This document shows positions 27,218-37,124 of a stretch of 64,000 bases of DNA, in pieces. The DNA lies in NCBI GenBank assembly GCA_031553415.1, contig JAVBLO010000019.1, forward strand, positions 1 through 64,000, given 5' to 3'. Made by a program: the position numbers and the translations under genes. This DNA is from JAIRVZ01 sp031553415 (GTDB lineage Bacteria > Bacteroidota > Bacteroidia > Bacteroidales > Azobacteroidaceae). A model generated the notes under the pieces. The model saw only the letters and a program-made list of their open reading frames with translations, was not told where the DNA came from and ran no database searches. The stretch's first letter is position 1. Each line of letters begins with the position of its first letter.

Positions 27218-28912
27218 CTACTTAACTTCCGGAACTTTATAAGTAAATCCAAGTTTTGTCAATCCTTTTTGGACTTCAGAATCTTTCATGAAATAATGCC
27301 AAAGTAAATTGGACCGGTAGTTCTCAATCATTACAATTATTGGCCCTTGGTCAATGGCTAAATATTGATTATCAAACCATCGCGCTGAAAAATTAAATGA
27401 ATCGTAAAATCCATATCCATCATTTTTCCATAAATAATTGCCTAACTTATAGTAATAAAAACGCAATGCTTCCATTGATTCGTCGGGAGTATAAGGCATG
27501 GAAGAAATAGCTGCTGTTGGAGCAATTACCCCAAAATCATTTGTAGGTGAAAACGCAGAATAGCCCTGATCTCCATCACTTGCAGTTAATCCCCAGCAGG
27601 TATTGCTATATCCTGTATACCGCTTCGGATTATTAATGCAATAATTATAATGAATTAATGTATGGTTTTTATTTTGTTCCCAATAATTTGCATAAGTATC
27701 CGAAAGTCCATCTGGATTCAACCCTAAAAATGAAAAATGAGAAAAGAACAAAGGGCCACCATAATCTTCACCTAAAGGCAATGTATAACCATAGAAAGAT
27801 TTACCATTAGCCATAGCCCCATTTTTAGCCCAACCTTTGATGTAAACATCTTTGCTAATCGGATGGGTTGGTGAAGAAGCTGCCAGAATGTAAGTAATTA
27901 AACCTTCGTTCCACCCTTGAACCGGCAATCCCACAGCCCATGCGAAATCAGGGCTCCAGTTCCAATACAATGTTCCTGCATTATCCTTATTGAACCAGTT
28001 CCATTCAACACCTTCCCAGATAACAGTAATCAAAGCTCTCAATGCCGATTCAGAGGGTTGGTCAAAATATTGCCTTGCTGTTAACAAACCTTGAATTAAA
28101 AATGCGGTTTCAACAATATCAGCACCATTATCGGTGTCGCTGAATTTCATGGTTGCGCCGGTACTTCCGTTTAACCAGTGAGAATAAGCGCCATGATATG
28201 TAGTAGATTTCATTTTTAAGAAATTAGCAATTTTATAAACGCGATCATATGCCTGTTGACGAGTAATAAAATTACGATTCACGGCAGCAATCATCGACAT
28301 GATACCAAAACCTGTTCCTCCGGTTGTTACCTGATCTCCTGAAGTATTCCTTTCGCGGGCCATCCCCGAAGTCGGATGTCCTCCTGTCCAGAAATAATTG
28401 AATGTTTGCTTTTGTACCAAAGTCAACAATTCTTCATCAGAAATCCGGGGTTTTTTATCAGTCGAATCAATTGCAGTAGTAATGGTGTAGCTACGTCCTG
28501 TGTTCAATAAAGTACCTTGTTGGGAATATATTTTTTGCCACACATTCAAACTGTATTTTGCAAAAAGGTCCAATTCATAAACAGGATAAAGGGCTACCAC
28601 ACGATCGTCTTCTTCAAACTCTATGGTTACAGGCACATTGCCCGGCACATCTTCATTAAAATCAAATGGAATCAATGCAATATTACCGGTAATCGTATTA
28701 CGGTCAACAGATTGAGAGAATTTCAATTTTATCGGAGATGCTGCGTTTATATCCGTATAAGTTACATCATCGTATTTCGTTCCACCATCAACGATTAGCG
28801 TTTCTATCTTAAATGAATTATCAATGGTATCACTATCCTCCTTACAAGAGGAGAAACCAATAACCAATATAATGATTAATAAGGCGTTATATCTTTTAAA
28901 ATATTTTTTCAT
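27218..28912 (-). CDS. GH144-like (glycoamylase-domain) glucanase, lipoprotein
   Basis: A 564-residue protein. Lipobox GFSSC (Cys23), then a Big_5/Ig-like module (~35-145: IKLKFSQSVDRNTITG), then an (alpha/alpha)-barrel catalytic domain of the PF10091 glycoamylase type (LLTLVQKQTFNYFWTGGHP, GMARER, DNGADIVETAFLIQGLL, GVEWNWF, WGLTASDGDQGY, YLAIDQGPIIVMIENYRS). Characterised relatives in family GH144 are endo-beta-1,2-glucanases. Acidic residues of the DNGADIVETAF region are the likely catalytic candidates. A T9SS-type paralogue lies at 43230. It is probably surface or periplasmic and cuts the polymer into oligomers for the SusCD pair and GH3 enzyme. Confidence 0.8.
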   Translation of the reverse strand: MKKYFKRYNALLIIILVIGFSSCKEDSDTIDNSFKIETLIVDGGTKYDDVTYTDINAASPIKLKFSQSVDRNTITGNIALIPFDFNEDVPGNVPVTIEFEEDDRVVALYPVYELDLFAKYSLNVWQKIYSQQGTLLNTGRSYTITTAIDSTDKKPRISDEELLTLVQKQTFNYFWTGGHPTSGMARERNTSGDQVTTGGTGFGIMSMIAAVNRNFITRQQAYDRVYKIANFLKMKSTTYHGAYSHWLNGSTGATMKFSDTDNGADIVETAFLIQGLLTARQYFDQPSESALRALITVIWEGVEWNWFNKDNAGTLYWNWSPDFAWAVGLPVQGWNEGLITYILAASSPTHPISKDVYIKGWAKNGAMANGKSFYGYTLPLGEDYGGPLFFSHFSFLGLNPDGLSDTYANYWEQNKNHTLIHYNYCINNPKRYTGYSNTCWGLTASDGDQGYSAFSPTNDFGVIAPTAAISSMPYTPDESMEALRFYYYKLGNYLWKNDGYGFYDSFNFSARWFDNQYLAIDQGPIIVMIENYRSNLLWHYFMKDSEVQKGLTKLGFTYKVPEVK

Positions 28913-28923
28913 ACGACAAATAT

Positions 28924-29790
28924 TTATTGTTCTTTTGAGTTGTAAAGTTCATCTATCTCGAATGTAGTCAGGTATCTGTTATAAAAACGGAATTCATCTA
29001 TTATTCCTCCATACGATCTTTGCCAGGTCTCCTTAGTGTACCCTTTTTTAGCTAAGCTGGGATTTGTCAAATTTTGAAAAGTACCTAAAACTATTCCGGA
29101 GACATTTTTAAACTGGAGATCTCCACCTGTCACATTTTGTTCATAAACAACCTCGTTATCCCTGAAATAAGTAATCCTGGAACTTTTTGCACTATAACGG
29201 AAAACCAAATGTGTCCATTTATCGAAAATATTAGAAACTACGGCGTTATCACCAATCCAGATATCACCTACAGCATTTCTATAGTTCTTCATGTGCATTT
29301 TGATAGTTACAGATTCTCCGGAAACTGCATCCGTGAATATATCCAGGTTGCCTTTCCAATCGTCCAGACTATCAGCAACGGCAAAAATTCCACAAGCTCC
29401 GTTTCCAACCTGATTCTTTTTCACATACGTCCAGAAAGCAATGGTAAAGCCATCAGGCAGATTACAAATAGAATCCATCATATCAACATTGTTTTCTTCA
29501 ATTGCAGGTGAATCTATAAGAAAGTAAGAACCGTCTTTACATTGCATAGCTTTTCCTATGTATCCATCAGTGAAAGTTACATTCGTTGGAAAAGTCTGGA
29601 ATCCGTAAATACTGCTATCTGCCACACTTCCATTTTCGAAAGGAAAATACATTTTCAGCGGGCTATAAGGCCCCGGCTCCGGGTCGGGAATAACAACCAT
29701 ATCAGGCCTGTCAAATTCCTGACAAGCAAAAAGAAAGCAAAATGAAAGTAATGCTCCCGATATCCATTTTATTTTATTGATTTGTTTCAT
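28924..29790 (-). CDS. LamG/concanavalin-like surface lipoprotein
   Basis: A 288-residue protein with a lipobox (FLFAC, Cys23). One LamG-like fold fills residues ~45-285: PLKMYFPFENGSVADSS, GFTIAFWTYVKK, KWTHLVFRYSAKSSRITYFRDNE, GGIIDEFRFYNRYLTTFEI. It occupies the SusE/SGBP position just after SusD and so is probably the surface glycan-binding protein of the locus. A similar LamG module is nested in the phosphodiesterase at 34380. No catalytic residues were identified. Confidence 0.78.
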   Translation of the reverse strand: MKQINKIKWISGALLSFCFLFACQEFDRPDMVVIPDPEPGPYSPLKMYFPFENGSVADSSIYGFQTFPTNVTFTDGYIGKAMQCKDGSYFLIDSPAIEENNVDMMDSICNLPDGFTIAFWTYVKKNQVGNGACGIFAVADSLDDWKGNLDIFTDAVSGESVTIKMHMKNYRNAVGDIWIGDNAVVSNIFDKWTHLVFRYSAKSSRITYFRDNEVVYEQNVTGGDLQFKNVSGIVLGTFQNLTNPSLAKKGYTKETWQRSYGGIIDEFRFYNRYLTTFEIDELYNSKEQ

Positions 29791-29815
29791 GTCTGTGTTT
29801 TTTAATTGTCAATTG

Positions 29816-31363
29816 TTATTGATAATTAGGATTTTGAACTAATACGCCTTTTGATTTATCTATTTCGGCTTGCGGAATAGGGAGTTCTCTGTTTTTGACT
29901 GCATAACCGGCATAGTTACTACCCAATGCGTGGAAAGTTGTTACATCGATATCCGGGGTTATAGTTCCTTTTCCCCAGCGAACTAAGTCATAAAAGCGTT
30001 CGTTTTCCATACCGAATTCAGCTCTCCGTTCGTCACGGATATATCCTCTTAATACATTCTGGTCGGTTGTATTTTTAGGCGGCACCAAACTTCCGCCTCC
30101 GGCTCTCTCTCTTACCATATTCAAATATCCCAATGCTTCCTTGATATTTTCTTCGCCACCTAATTCATTTGCAGCTTCGGCAGCCATTAATACCACATCC
30201 GCATAACGAATGATACGAACATTCTGCCATTTACCGAAATTGGAATTGTATTCTCTCCGTTTCGCAGGATTCGTATATACTTTTTTATTCCAGTAATCAC
30301 GGGGAATATCCGAAGTTTTGGCAGGAACAGTCTCTCCATATTCTGTTGTTTCTCCGGCTCCCAATAAAGTCGCTTTTTTACGTGGATCATTCAAGTCTTT
30401 GAATCCATTGGAAACGAAATTACCAGAAGGTGTATTCCATCCCCAACCTAAATTCCAATCACCTGCACCTCTTACTCCCTGAACTTGAGTGTATTCAACG
30501 CCATAGTCTTCTGTTTGAGTATATTTCGCTTGAATTTCAAATACCGATTCACTGCTATTTTCTCCTTCATCTTTAAATATTTTATCATAAGGAGTATTCA
30601 AATTGTATATATTCGAATGGATTACACTTGTTGCTGCACTGTAAGCTCCTGACCAATTTTCCTGAGTCAAAAATACCCGTGCTTGTAATGCTTTGGCAGC
30701 TCCCGCAGTAAGTCTTCCCAAATATTTAGACTCCCATTGAATTGGTAAAACAGTTGCAGCTTCTTGCAAATCACTGTTAATCAACTGATATATTTCTGAT
30801 GCAGGCGATTTTGGAATATTTGCATCGGTTGAACTTTCTACTTTAAAATCAATCTTAGGAATATCACCAAACGCCCTTACCAAATTGAAATAGGCATAGG
30901 CCCTCATAAATTTAGCTTCGGCTCTATTAACCATTGTAGCATGGTCTGTCGCTCCGGAAGTTTCAATATCCGAAAGGGTATTATTTGCCAAAATAACAAT
31001 TTCATAAAGTCCTGTCCAATATTGGCCAATGATATTATCAGAAGCTACATAATGGAAATAATCATACATTTGTTCCGCAGGCGTACCATCGCCCACTGAA
31101 CTTCCTTTGTCTGCATCGTCCGAACGAATACTGTGAATTAGAACGAATGGCAACCCGGTAACATATCCACCTCTTAGCTTGGCATACATACCCATTATAG
31201 CACCATCTGCACTACCTCCTTCATAATCATCTTCGATATAACGTCCTTCCGGTTTTTGATCTAAAAAATCAGAGCAAGAAGTGAATAAAACCATCGAAGC
31301 AAGTAATAATTGTACCGCAATGATGTGTATTTTAGTTGATTTTATATTAAATGTATATTTCAT
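29816..31363 (-). CDS. SusD/RagB-family starch-binding-like outer-membrane lipoprotein
   Basis: A 515-residue lipoprotein (lipobox LFTSC, Cys30) followed by the usual SusD start SDFLDQKPEGRY. It has a TPR-like helical body (ANNTLSDIETSG, AEAKFMRAYAYFNLVRAFGD), the YADVVLMAAEAANELGG helix and the C-terminal ERRAEFGMENERFYDLVRWG motif. SusD proteins cap the SusC channel and bind the incoming oligosaccharide. It is paired with the upstream SusC gene with a 12-base gap. Confidence 0.96.
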   Translation of the reverse strand: MKYTFNIKSTKIHIIAVQLLLASMVLFTSCSDFLDQKPEGRYIEDDYEGGSADGAIMGMYAKLRGGYVTGLPFVLIHSIRSDDADKGSSVGDGTPAEQMYDYFHYVASDNIIGQYWTGLYEIVILANNTLSDIETSGATDHATMVNRAEAKFMRAYAYFNLVRAFGDIPKIDFKVESSTDANIPKSPASEIYQLINSDLQEAATVLPIQWESKYLGRLTAGAAKALQARVFLTQENWSGAYSAATSVIHSNIYNLNTPYDKIFKDEGENSSESVFEIQAKYTQTEDYGVEYTQVQGVRGAGDWNLGWGWNTPSGNFVSNGFKDLNDPRKKATLLGAGETTEYGETVPAKTSDIPRDYWNKKVYTNPAKRREYNSNFGKWQNVRIIRYADVVLMAAEAANELGGEENIKEALGYLNMVRERAGGGSLVPPKNTTDQNVLRGYIRDERRAEFGMENERFYDLVRWGKGTITPDIDVTTFHALGSNYAGYAVKNRELPIPQAEIDKSKGVLVQNPNYQ

Positions 31364-31375
31364 AATACCAGATAT

Positions 31376-34300
31376 TTAAAAATTCAGATTAAACCCAAAA
31401 GTATATATAGCCGGAAGAGGATAGGTTCCTGTATCAACTCCAAACTGAACAGCACTTGTTGAATGTATTTCAGGTGTATAACCTGTGTTGTTTGCAAAAG
31501 TTACAGGATTTTGAGCATTTACATATAATCTGAGAGATTGTATCTTCAAACTTTTCAACAACTCAGGCTTAAAATTGTATCCTAATTGTATATTTCTTAT
31601 TCTGAAGAAACTCCCATCTTCAATATAATAATCGGAATATTCCTGGGCATTTGTATTGGTACTGTTCAAAGAAGGTTCCCAATTTGAAGTACCAACACCA
31701 TTCCATCTATCCATCCGTTGTATTTGATAATTAAATTGTCCGTACGTTTTACGATTCCACTCTTTGAAGATTTCATTTCCATAGACACCCATTACATCAA
31801 CTGCTAAATCAATGCCTTTGTACCCTACAGTAATAGAACCTCCGTATGTAAAATCAGGAGTCGGATTTCCAATCATGGTGCGATCGGCAGGTGTAATCTT
31901 GTCATCGCCATCAATATCCCGGAATTTAATATCCCCTGGTTTAACTGTTCCGATTGTATTCTCAGGAGATTGGTTAATTTCTGTTTGTGTTTGATATATA
32001 CCGGCTGATTTATACCCATAGAAATATGCAATAGGATATCCATCGGCTGTTCGTGACATACCTACAGGAACTCCCGTATAATTTTTCACTTTATTATTCA
32101 GGGTTGTAATATTGGCATTTACAGAATATGTCCAATCTTTACCAATTGTAGAATTCCATGATGCGGATAATTCAAAACCGTTATTATGGATATCTCCCAC
32201 ATTCTTTAATCCATCAGTCGTTCCCATACCGGTCTCAATAATTGCTAAAAATCCTTTTGTCGTTTTATTATAATACACTGCTTCAACACGTAATTGATTT
32301 TTAAGGAAGTAAGCCTCAAATCCGGTTTCCCATGCATAGTTTCGTTCCCATCTCAAATCAGCATCGGGCAAATACAGAGGACTATATCCCGGAATAACCG
32401 ATTTTTCTTTACCGAAAATAGATGACGTATTTAACATTTCAGGGTAGGCAGGATACCTCCAGCTTTCATCAATATTCTGACTTCCAAGAACTCCCCATGA
32501 AGCTTTTAATTTCAATAAATCGAAAACATGTTGATTCTTCATAAAATCTTCATTTGTTATCACCCAACCGGCGCCAACTGCGCCAAAATTTTGCCATGCA
32601 TTATTTGTAAGGTAAAACTGGGAAGTCCCATCTCTACGGAACGAACCATTAAGCAAATATTTATTTTGATAATTATACAATGCCCTGAAAAGAACTGAGG
32701 CTGTTGTTTGAGCCCATTGCCCGCTACCGTTTGTAGCTGTACTTGGGTCTCCAATACTTAAATACCAATAACGTTGGTCGTCAGGTATCGCCATAGATCC
32801 TTGTATACGATTACCATCTATCTGCGTGTAAGAATTAAAGTAGGTAGTGAAGCCTCCTGTTAATGTTAATCCGTGGTCTTCATTGAATTGTTTTTTATAA
32901 GTCAATAAAAAATCGGTTTGAGTTTTTGTGTATAAATTTTGATACTGAGAAACAGATGTTTTTTTACTAATAGAATCAACTGGCGCCCCATTAGTAATAT
33001 CAGGATTGTAAACTGCAACTAAAGGAGAATAAGTACGTCCCAAATTAAAACCATAGTCAGCAGAAAAAGATGCCCTGAAATTAAAGTCTTTCAGGAAAGT
33101 CCAATCAGCATACAAATTACCGACAACTCTATATTCAACAGGTTTAGACGTATTCTTTTTCAATTCTATATCTACCATTGGATTAGAGACTTGCGCCCGT
33201 TGAAAATCGGGCAGCGAATAGTATAATCCATATTCTTCGTTATATACAGGAGCAACCGGAGCTGCAAGAATAGCTGCTGTTACACTTTTGTAATTAGCCA
33301 AATTGGCTTTATAACCACTCACCTGAAATCCGAATTTCAAGTTTTTGGTTACACTGTATTCATTATTCAGATTGATGGTTATCCTATCCATCTTTTCATT
33401 CTTGATAATGCCTTCTTCCATCGTGTAACCAACGCCCATATAAAATTTACTTCTTTCGCCGGATCCGGAAATACTGATATTATTATTGGTTACCAATCCT
33501 GTTTGGAATATTTCCTCCTGCCAATCTGTATTCGCTTGCCAGTTGGTATAGTCATAAGGGATAGTAATTCCCTCATTGATACGTTGTTCATTGTATAATT
33601 CCTTGAACTGCATAGCATTCGTCATCTCCATCTTATTGGGAACCATTTTTGCTCCAACAGATGAATTAATAGAGACTACAGTCTTTCCTTCTTTAGCACT
33701 TTTGGTAGTAACAATGATAACACCATTGGCCCCACGCACTCCAAAGATTGCCAATGAAGAAGGGTCTTTCAAGATTTCCATTGATTCAATATCCGAAGGA
33801 TTCAAGAAATTAATGTTATCATTAAACAATCCATCAACCACATATAAAGGTTTTGTTCCATTAATGGAGTTTGTTCCTCGAATACGCACATCGGGAGCTT
33901 CTCCGGCTTTACCTGAGTTGGTAATTTGTACCCCGGCTACTTTTCCCTGTATAGATGATACCGGATTGGATGAAGGCAAATCAGCAATATCAGAACCTTT
34001 AATGCTGGCAATTGAACCTGTCAAGTCGCGTTTTTTGGCACTACCATAGCCAATTACTACTGTTTCAGTCAACATGGTTGATTCTTCTTTCATCACCACA
34101 TTAATAATATTATTCGCTCCTACAGTAATGCTTTGTGAGCGCGTTCCTACAAAAGTAAATTCAAGGATATCCCCGGAGTTGGCAGCAATTGAATAATTGC
34201 CATCATAATCTGAAATAGTTCCGGTCGTAGAGTCCTTTATTTTAACAGTTACTCCCGGAAGAGTCATTCCGGTTTCATCTGTTATTGTTCCAGTAACCGT

Positions 34301-34378
34301 TTTTTGCTGTGCAAAAACAACAGTGCTTCCTAATAGTATAAAAGAAAGGCACAATAATAAAAACTTTATGATTCTCAT
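31376..34378 (-). CDS. SusC/RagA-family TonB-linked outer-membrane transporter
   Basis: A 1000-residue protein. The signal peptide ends near VFAQQ. A carboxypeptidase-D regulatory-like domain follows (TVTGTITDETGMTLPGVTV, ~28-110), then the plug (SAKKRDLTGSIASIKGSDI, DVRIRGTNSINGTKPLYVVD, ILKDPSSLAIFGVRGANG), then the barrel ending in an aromatic strand (IYTFGFNLNF). It imports oligosaccharides across the outer membrane with TonB energy and is gated by SusD. The start lies one base beyond the stop of the upstream phosphodiesterase gene, so the two are translationally close. Confidence 0.96.
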   Translation of the reverse strand: MRIIKFLLLCLSFILLGSTVVFAQQKTVTGTITDETGMTLPGVTVKIKDSTTGTISDYDGNYSIAANSGDILEFTFVGTRSQSITVGANNIINVVMKEESTMLTETVVIGYGSAKKRDLTGSIASIKGSDIADLPSSNPVSSIQGKVAGVQITNSGKAGEAPDVRIRGTNSINGTKPLYVVDGLFNDNINFLNPSDIESMEILKDPSSLAIFGVRGANGVIIVTTKSAKEGKTVVSINSSVGAKMVPNKMEMTNAMQFKELYNEQRINEGITIPYDYTNWQANTDWQEEIFQTGLVTNNNISISGSGERSKFYMGVGYTMEEGIIKNEKMDRITINLNNEYSVTKNLKFGFQVSGYKANLANYKSVTAAILAAPVAPVYNEEYGLYYSLPDFQRAQVSNPMVDIELKKNTSKPVEYRVVGNLYADWTFLKDFNFRASFSADYGFNLGRTYSPLVAVYNPDITNGAPVDSISKKTSVSQYQNLYTKTQTDFLLTYKKQFNEDHGLTLTGGFTTYFNSYTQIDGNRIQGSMAIPDDQRYWYLSIGDPSTATNGSGQWAQTTASVLFRALYNYQNKYLLNGSFRRDGTSQFYLTNNAWQNFGAVGAGWVITNEDFMKNQHVFDLLKLKASWGVLGSQNIDESWRYPAYPEMLNTSSIFGKEKSVIPGYSPLYLPDADLRWERNYAWETGFEAYFLKNQLRVEAVYYNKTTKGFLAIIETGMGTTDGLKNVGDIHNNGFELSASWNSTIGKDWTYSVNANITTLNNKVKNYTGVPVGMSRTADGYPIAYFYGYKSAGIYQTQTEINQSPENTIGTVKPGDIKFRDIDGDDKITPADRTMIGNPTPDFTYGGSITVGYKGIDLAVDVMGVYGNEIFKEWNRKTYGQFNYQIQRMDRWNGVGTSNWEPSLNSTNTNAQEYSDYYIEDGSFFRIRNIQLGYNFKPELLKSLKIQSLRLYVNAQNPVTFANNTGYTPEIHSTSAVQFGVDTGTYPLPAIYTFGFNLNF

Positions 34379-34379
34379 A

Positions 34380-36866
34380 TCAAATAACGAATTTTAAAGT
34401 GTACAATACATTTCCTGTGTTGATTCTAACAATAAAAACTCCTTTTTTGTTGAATAATAATTGTTCTTTATTTACCCCGGAATTTACAGCAATTACTTGT
34501 TTTTTTACCAGTTGCCCGGATATGTTGTAAATCTCCAGGGTTCCGGTCGAAGCCGTTTCAGAGGAAAAGCAGAAAGCCACTTCTCCATTTCCGGAATTAA
34601 TTACAGTCAATCCTTTTTCTTTATCGGAATTTATTTGGGGATTAGAAGATGGTGCAACAACTTCATTTACAGAAAAAGCAATATCATCGATATAAACCAC
34701 AGTTTCCGCAGGACGGTTCCCTGCATTGTCAGGCATTATTACAATTGTTCTGTAAGGGCCTGCCATATTTTTTGCTTTGAAATCAAAAACTAATTCTTCC
34801 CATTGGTCTACCTTAGATGGAGCTGTGATTGGACCTATTTCCTGAGTAGTACCTCCAACTGCAGAGTTTTCCAATTTGAAATTTGCAGTCGCGCCATCAA
34901 CAGTTCTTAATATTTTATAACGGCCATAACTATATGGATTCATTATTGTCCTTTCAAAAGCATAAGCTTTAGGATTTGCAAAGAAACCTGCCCAAGGTTC
35001 GGTATTAGCTTTTGTTCTTGTCATTTTCAATACATATTGGCTACTGTTCACGTCATCTTTCACAGGATTTTCAACTACTTCCAACCCCACATCCCCCATT
35101 ATTCCGAAAGCGAAAGTGTAATTTACTATTCCGTTTTCAAAATCATCAAGGATAGATAATTCATCAGACGGGTCCGGAACAGGATTAGCCGGTATAACCG
35201 GATTATTAAATTCTATCAATGCTTTACCATCCCAACTATATTCTGTTTTAGCAGGTAAATTAAGGAAGTTGAAAACAGTCGGAATCAAATCGTACGAATT
35301 AGGAGCTCCATGATAATCAGTAATATATTTGGTAGCTACTTCTTTCCATTCAATAGTTGCTCCGCTTTTTGTTTTAAGTTCAATGTCTCCGCTACCCAAC
35401 GCTCCGGCGAATTTAGTTCCGCTTCCGTCGGTTCCGGGCGCATAAACCAATAAATCGGAGATTGCAGGGTGTTGGTTATCCAACTTCTTATTTGCATATT
35501 CGGCAATGACTTCTGCTGATAATGCCGTTTTGAAGAATCTGATTTCTGTAATATTTCCTTTGAACGGATTATAATTTTGTGTACCGTCTTGCGCGATAAA
35601 GAAACCGTAATTGGTCGCTAAATCTCCTATTGATGCTGAAATACTTGTTTCTGAAAGGAATGCCCCATTATGATATAATTTCATTTTTTGATTGGTTCTG
35701 TCAATGACTACCGAAACAAAATGCCAGGCATAATCTTCCAAATCAACAGACTCGCTACCTTCAATATCGGTGCGGCCACCTCCTCCGATATTGACTTTCA
35801 AAGTTCCCCGTTGATTGGCCAAAGCGATTCCTTTATTGCTTCCACTATCCCAATCTTTATTTCCGAAAATACAAGGGTCACTGCTTTCCGATTCGCTTGC
35901 ACGGATATTCATTTCTATTGTAATGTTTTTATCTGCTGCCAGGAATGCAGGATCAATTGCTGGCAAAGCTCCATAAACATTTTCCTTGAACTGCACTGTA
36001 GTAATAGGATCTGTAGCAATAACAGCAGGTTTTCCACTGATTAATTCAGGAGAAACAGCCGGATTATTAAGAATAATAAAAGTATTTCTTTCTTCGTAAG
36101 AAGAACCTCCATGACCGCCGCTCGTCTTGGTTCCATCATCAGAAAAAGTGCCGCCATGGTCTGTCGTCACTGCAACCAACCAGTCTTCGTCAGCATAAGT
36201 CGCCCTGTTTTTGATTGCCTGTAAAAAATCCCCGGAAAGCCTGTCGATATATTTCACCGAATCGGCATAAACAGGCGCTTGTACAGAATATCCGACAGAG
36301 TGTCCTGCATGGTCTACCGCATCAAAATGGCAAAAAATAATATCCGCCCCATCGGCATTTTGCAATTCTTGCATAACCCGGTTATAGGTACCTCCATCCT
36401 GAGATGTCGATTTATACCATATATTCAAATCCCTTTCAAGGTTGATTTTATCATTAATTGTTCCCCATGAAACAATGGATGCAGTTTTGAATTCCGGATA
36501 TTCATATTTGAGATATTTAAAAAGACCAGGGTAAGATCCGATATTGGATGTTGCAGGATTCTGTTCATTGATTGTCAGTTTATGCTTGGCGGCAGAAACT
36601 CCGGTAAGGATACACGACCAACCGTTCATACTCCATGTAGGTACATCTGTCAAAACATTTGTACTTGCCCATGATTCATTCATCAGTTGTGTGAGATTAG
36701 GAGCATATTCGGTAACAAGAGCAGAAGGTACCATACCATCGATTCCGATTATCAGTACTTTCTTCTTCTTTTCTACATTTACAGATTGATTGGCGGCATG
36801 GACTATATTGCCTGAAACAAAAAACAATGTCAATAATAGACTTGTCAACAAGGGAATTTTTTTCAT
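34380..36866 (-). CDS. Alkaline-phosphatase-superfamily phosphodiesterase with nested LamG, DDFE module and T9SS tail
   Basis: An 828-residue protein; the signal peptide ends near VHAAN. Type I phosphodiesterase/nucleotide-pyrophosphatase motifs are seen: VLIIGIDGMVPS (first metal Asp), PTWSMNGWSCILTG (nucleophile region), HFDAVDHAGH, and VTTDHGG with GGHGG. A LamG-like module (~305-480, WHFVSVVIDRTNQKMKLYHNG) interrupts this core, which resumes with TDYHGAPNSYDLIPTVFNFL. A DDFE jelly-roll module (~570-730) and a T9SS tail (EIYNISGQLVKKQVIAV) follow. The family cleaves phosphodiesters or phosphomonoesters. As first gene of the operon, just upstream of SusC, it may strip phosphoryl substituents from the target glycan. 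Confidence 0.8.
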   Translation of the reverse strand: MKKIPLLTSLLLTLFFVSGNIVHAANQSVNVEKKKKVLIIGIDGMVPSALVTEYAPNLTQLMNESWASTNVLTDVPTWSMNGWSCILTGVSAAKHKLTINEQNPATSNIGSYPGLFKYLKYEYPEFKTASIVSWGTINDKINLERDLNIWYKSTSQDGGTYNRVMQELQNADGADIIFCHFDAVDHAGHSVGYSVQAPVYADSVKYIDRLSGDFLQAIKNRATYADEDWLVAVTTDHGGTFSDDGTKTSGGHGGSSYEERNTFIILNNPAVSPELISGKPAVIATDPITTVQFKENVYGALPAIDPAFLAADKNITIEMNIRASESESSDPCIFGNKDWDSGSNKGIALANQRGTLKVNIGGGGRTDIEGSESVDLEDYAWHFVSVVIDRTNQKMKLYHNGAFLSETSISASIGDLATNYGFFIAQDGTQNYNPFKGNITEIRFFKTALSAEVIAEYANKKLDNQHPAISDLLVYAPGTDGSGTKFAGALGSGDIELKTKSGATIEWKEVATKYITDYHGAPNSYDLIPTVFNFLNLPAKTEYSWDGKALIEFNNPVIPANPVPDPSDELSILDDFENGIVNYTFAFGIMGDVGLEVVENPVKDDVNSSQYVLKMTRTKANTEPWAGFFANPKAYAFERTIMNPYSYGRYKILRTVDGATANFKLENSAVGGTTQEIGPITAPSKVDQWEELVFDFKAKNMAGPYRTIVIMPDNAGNRPAETVVYIDDIAFSVNEVVAPSSNPQINSDKEKGLTVINSGNGEVAFCFSSETASTGTLEIYNISGQLVKKQVIAVNSGVNKEQLLFNKKGVFIVRINTGNVLYTLKFVI

Positions 36867-36892
36867 GGTATTTGAGTTTAATTTTTTAGGAG

Positions 36893-36923
36893 CAAATGTA
36901 AGCAGGTGAAGAATTGCAACAAA
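36893..36923 (-). promoter_or_regulatory. PUL operon promoter, TTTG-N19-TACATTTG
   Basis: On the minus strand a -33 TTTG (36920-36923) and a -7 TACATTTG (36893-36900) are separated by exactly 19 bases, a full match to the Bacteroidota sigma-ABfr consensus. The start codon of the first operon gene follows 26 bases after the -7 box. The rest of 36867-37124 shows no gene. Confidence 0.75.
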
Positions 36924-37124
36924 AAAAACAGCTACAATGACTCTACTTCATAAAAAATGCAATGAATTCAGGAATACATTTTTTCTACGTCAATCAAATT
37001 AAAATTTATGATAATAACCTATTAAAAAAGAAGTTACAACATAAACAATTTGCAAATAAAAAATGATAATTATTGAAGATTCTGTAAACTTGTTTGGTTA
37101 TACTTCCTGTATTTTTTTACGGGG

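Noticed and set aside
29800..29825. AATTGTCAATTGTTATTGAT after SusD as a tenth word-repeat element
   Set aside because: Only one weak word pair and no clear second arm; not distinguishable from chance in AT-rich DNA.
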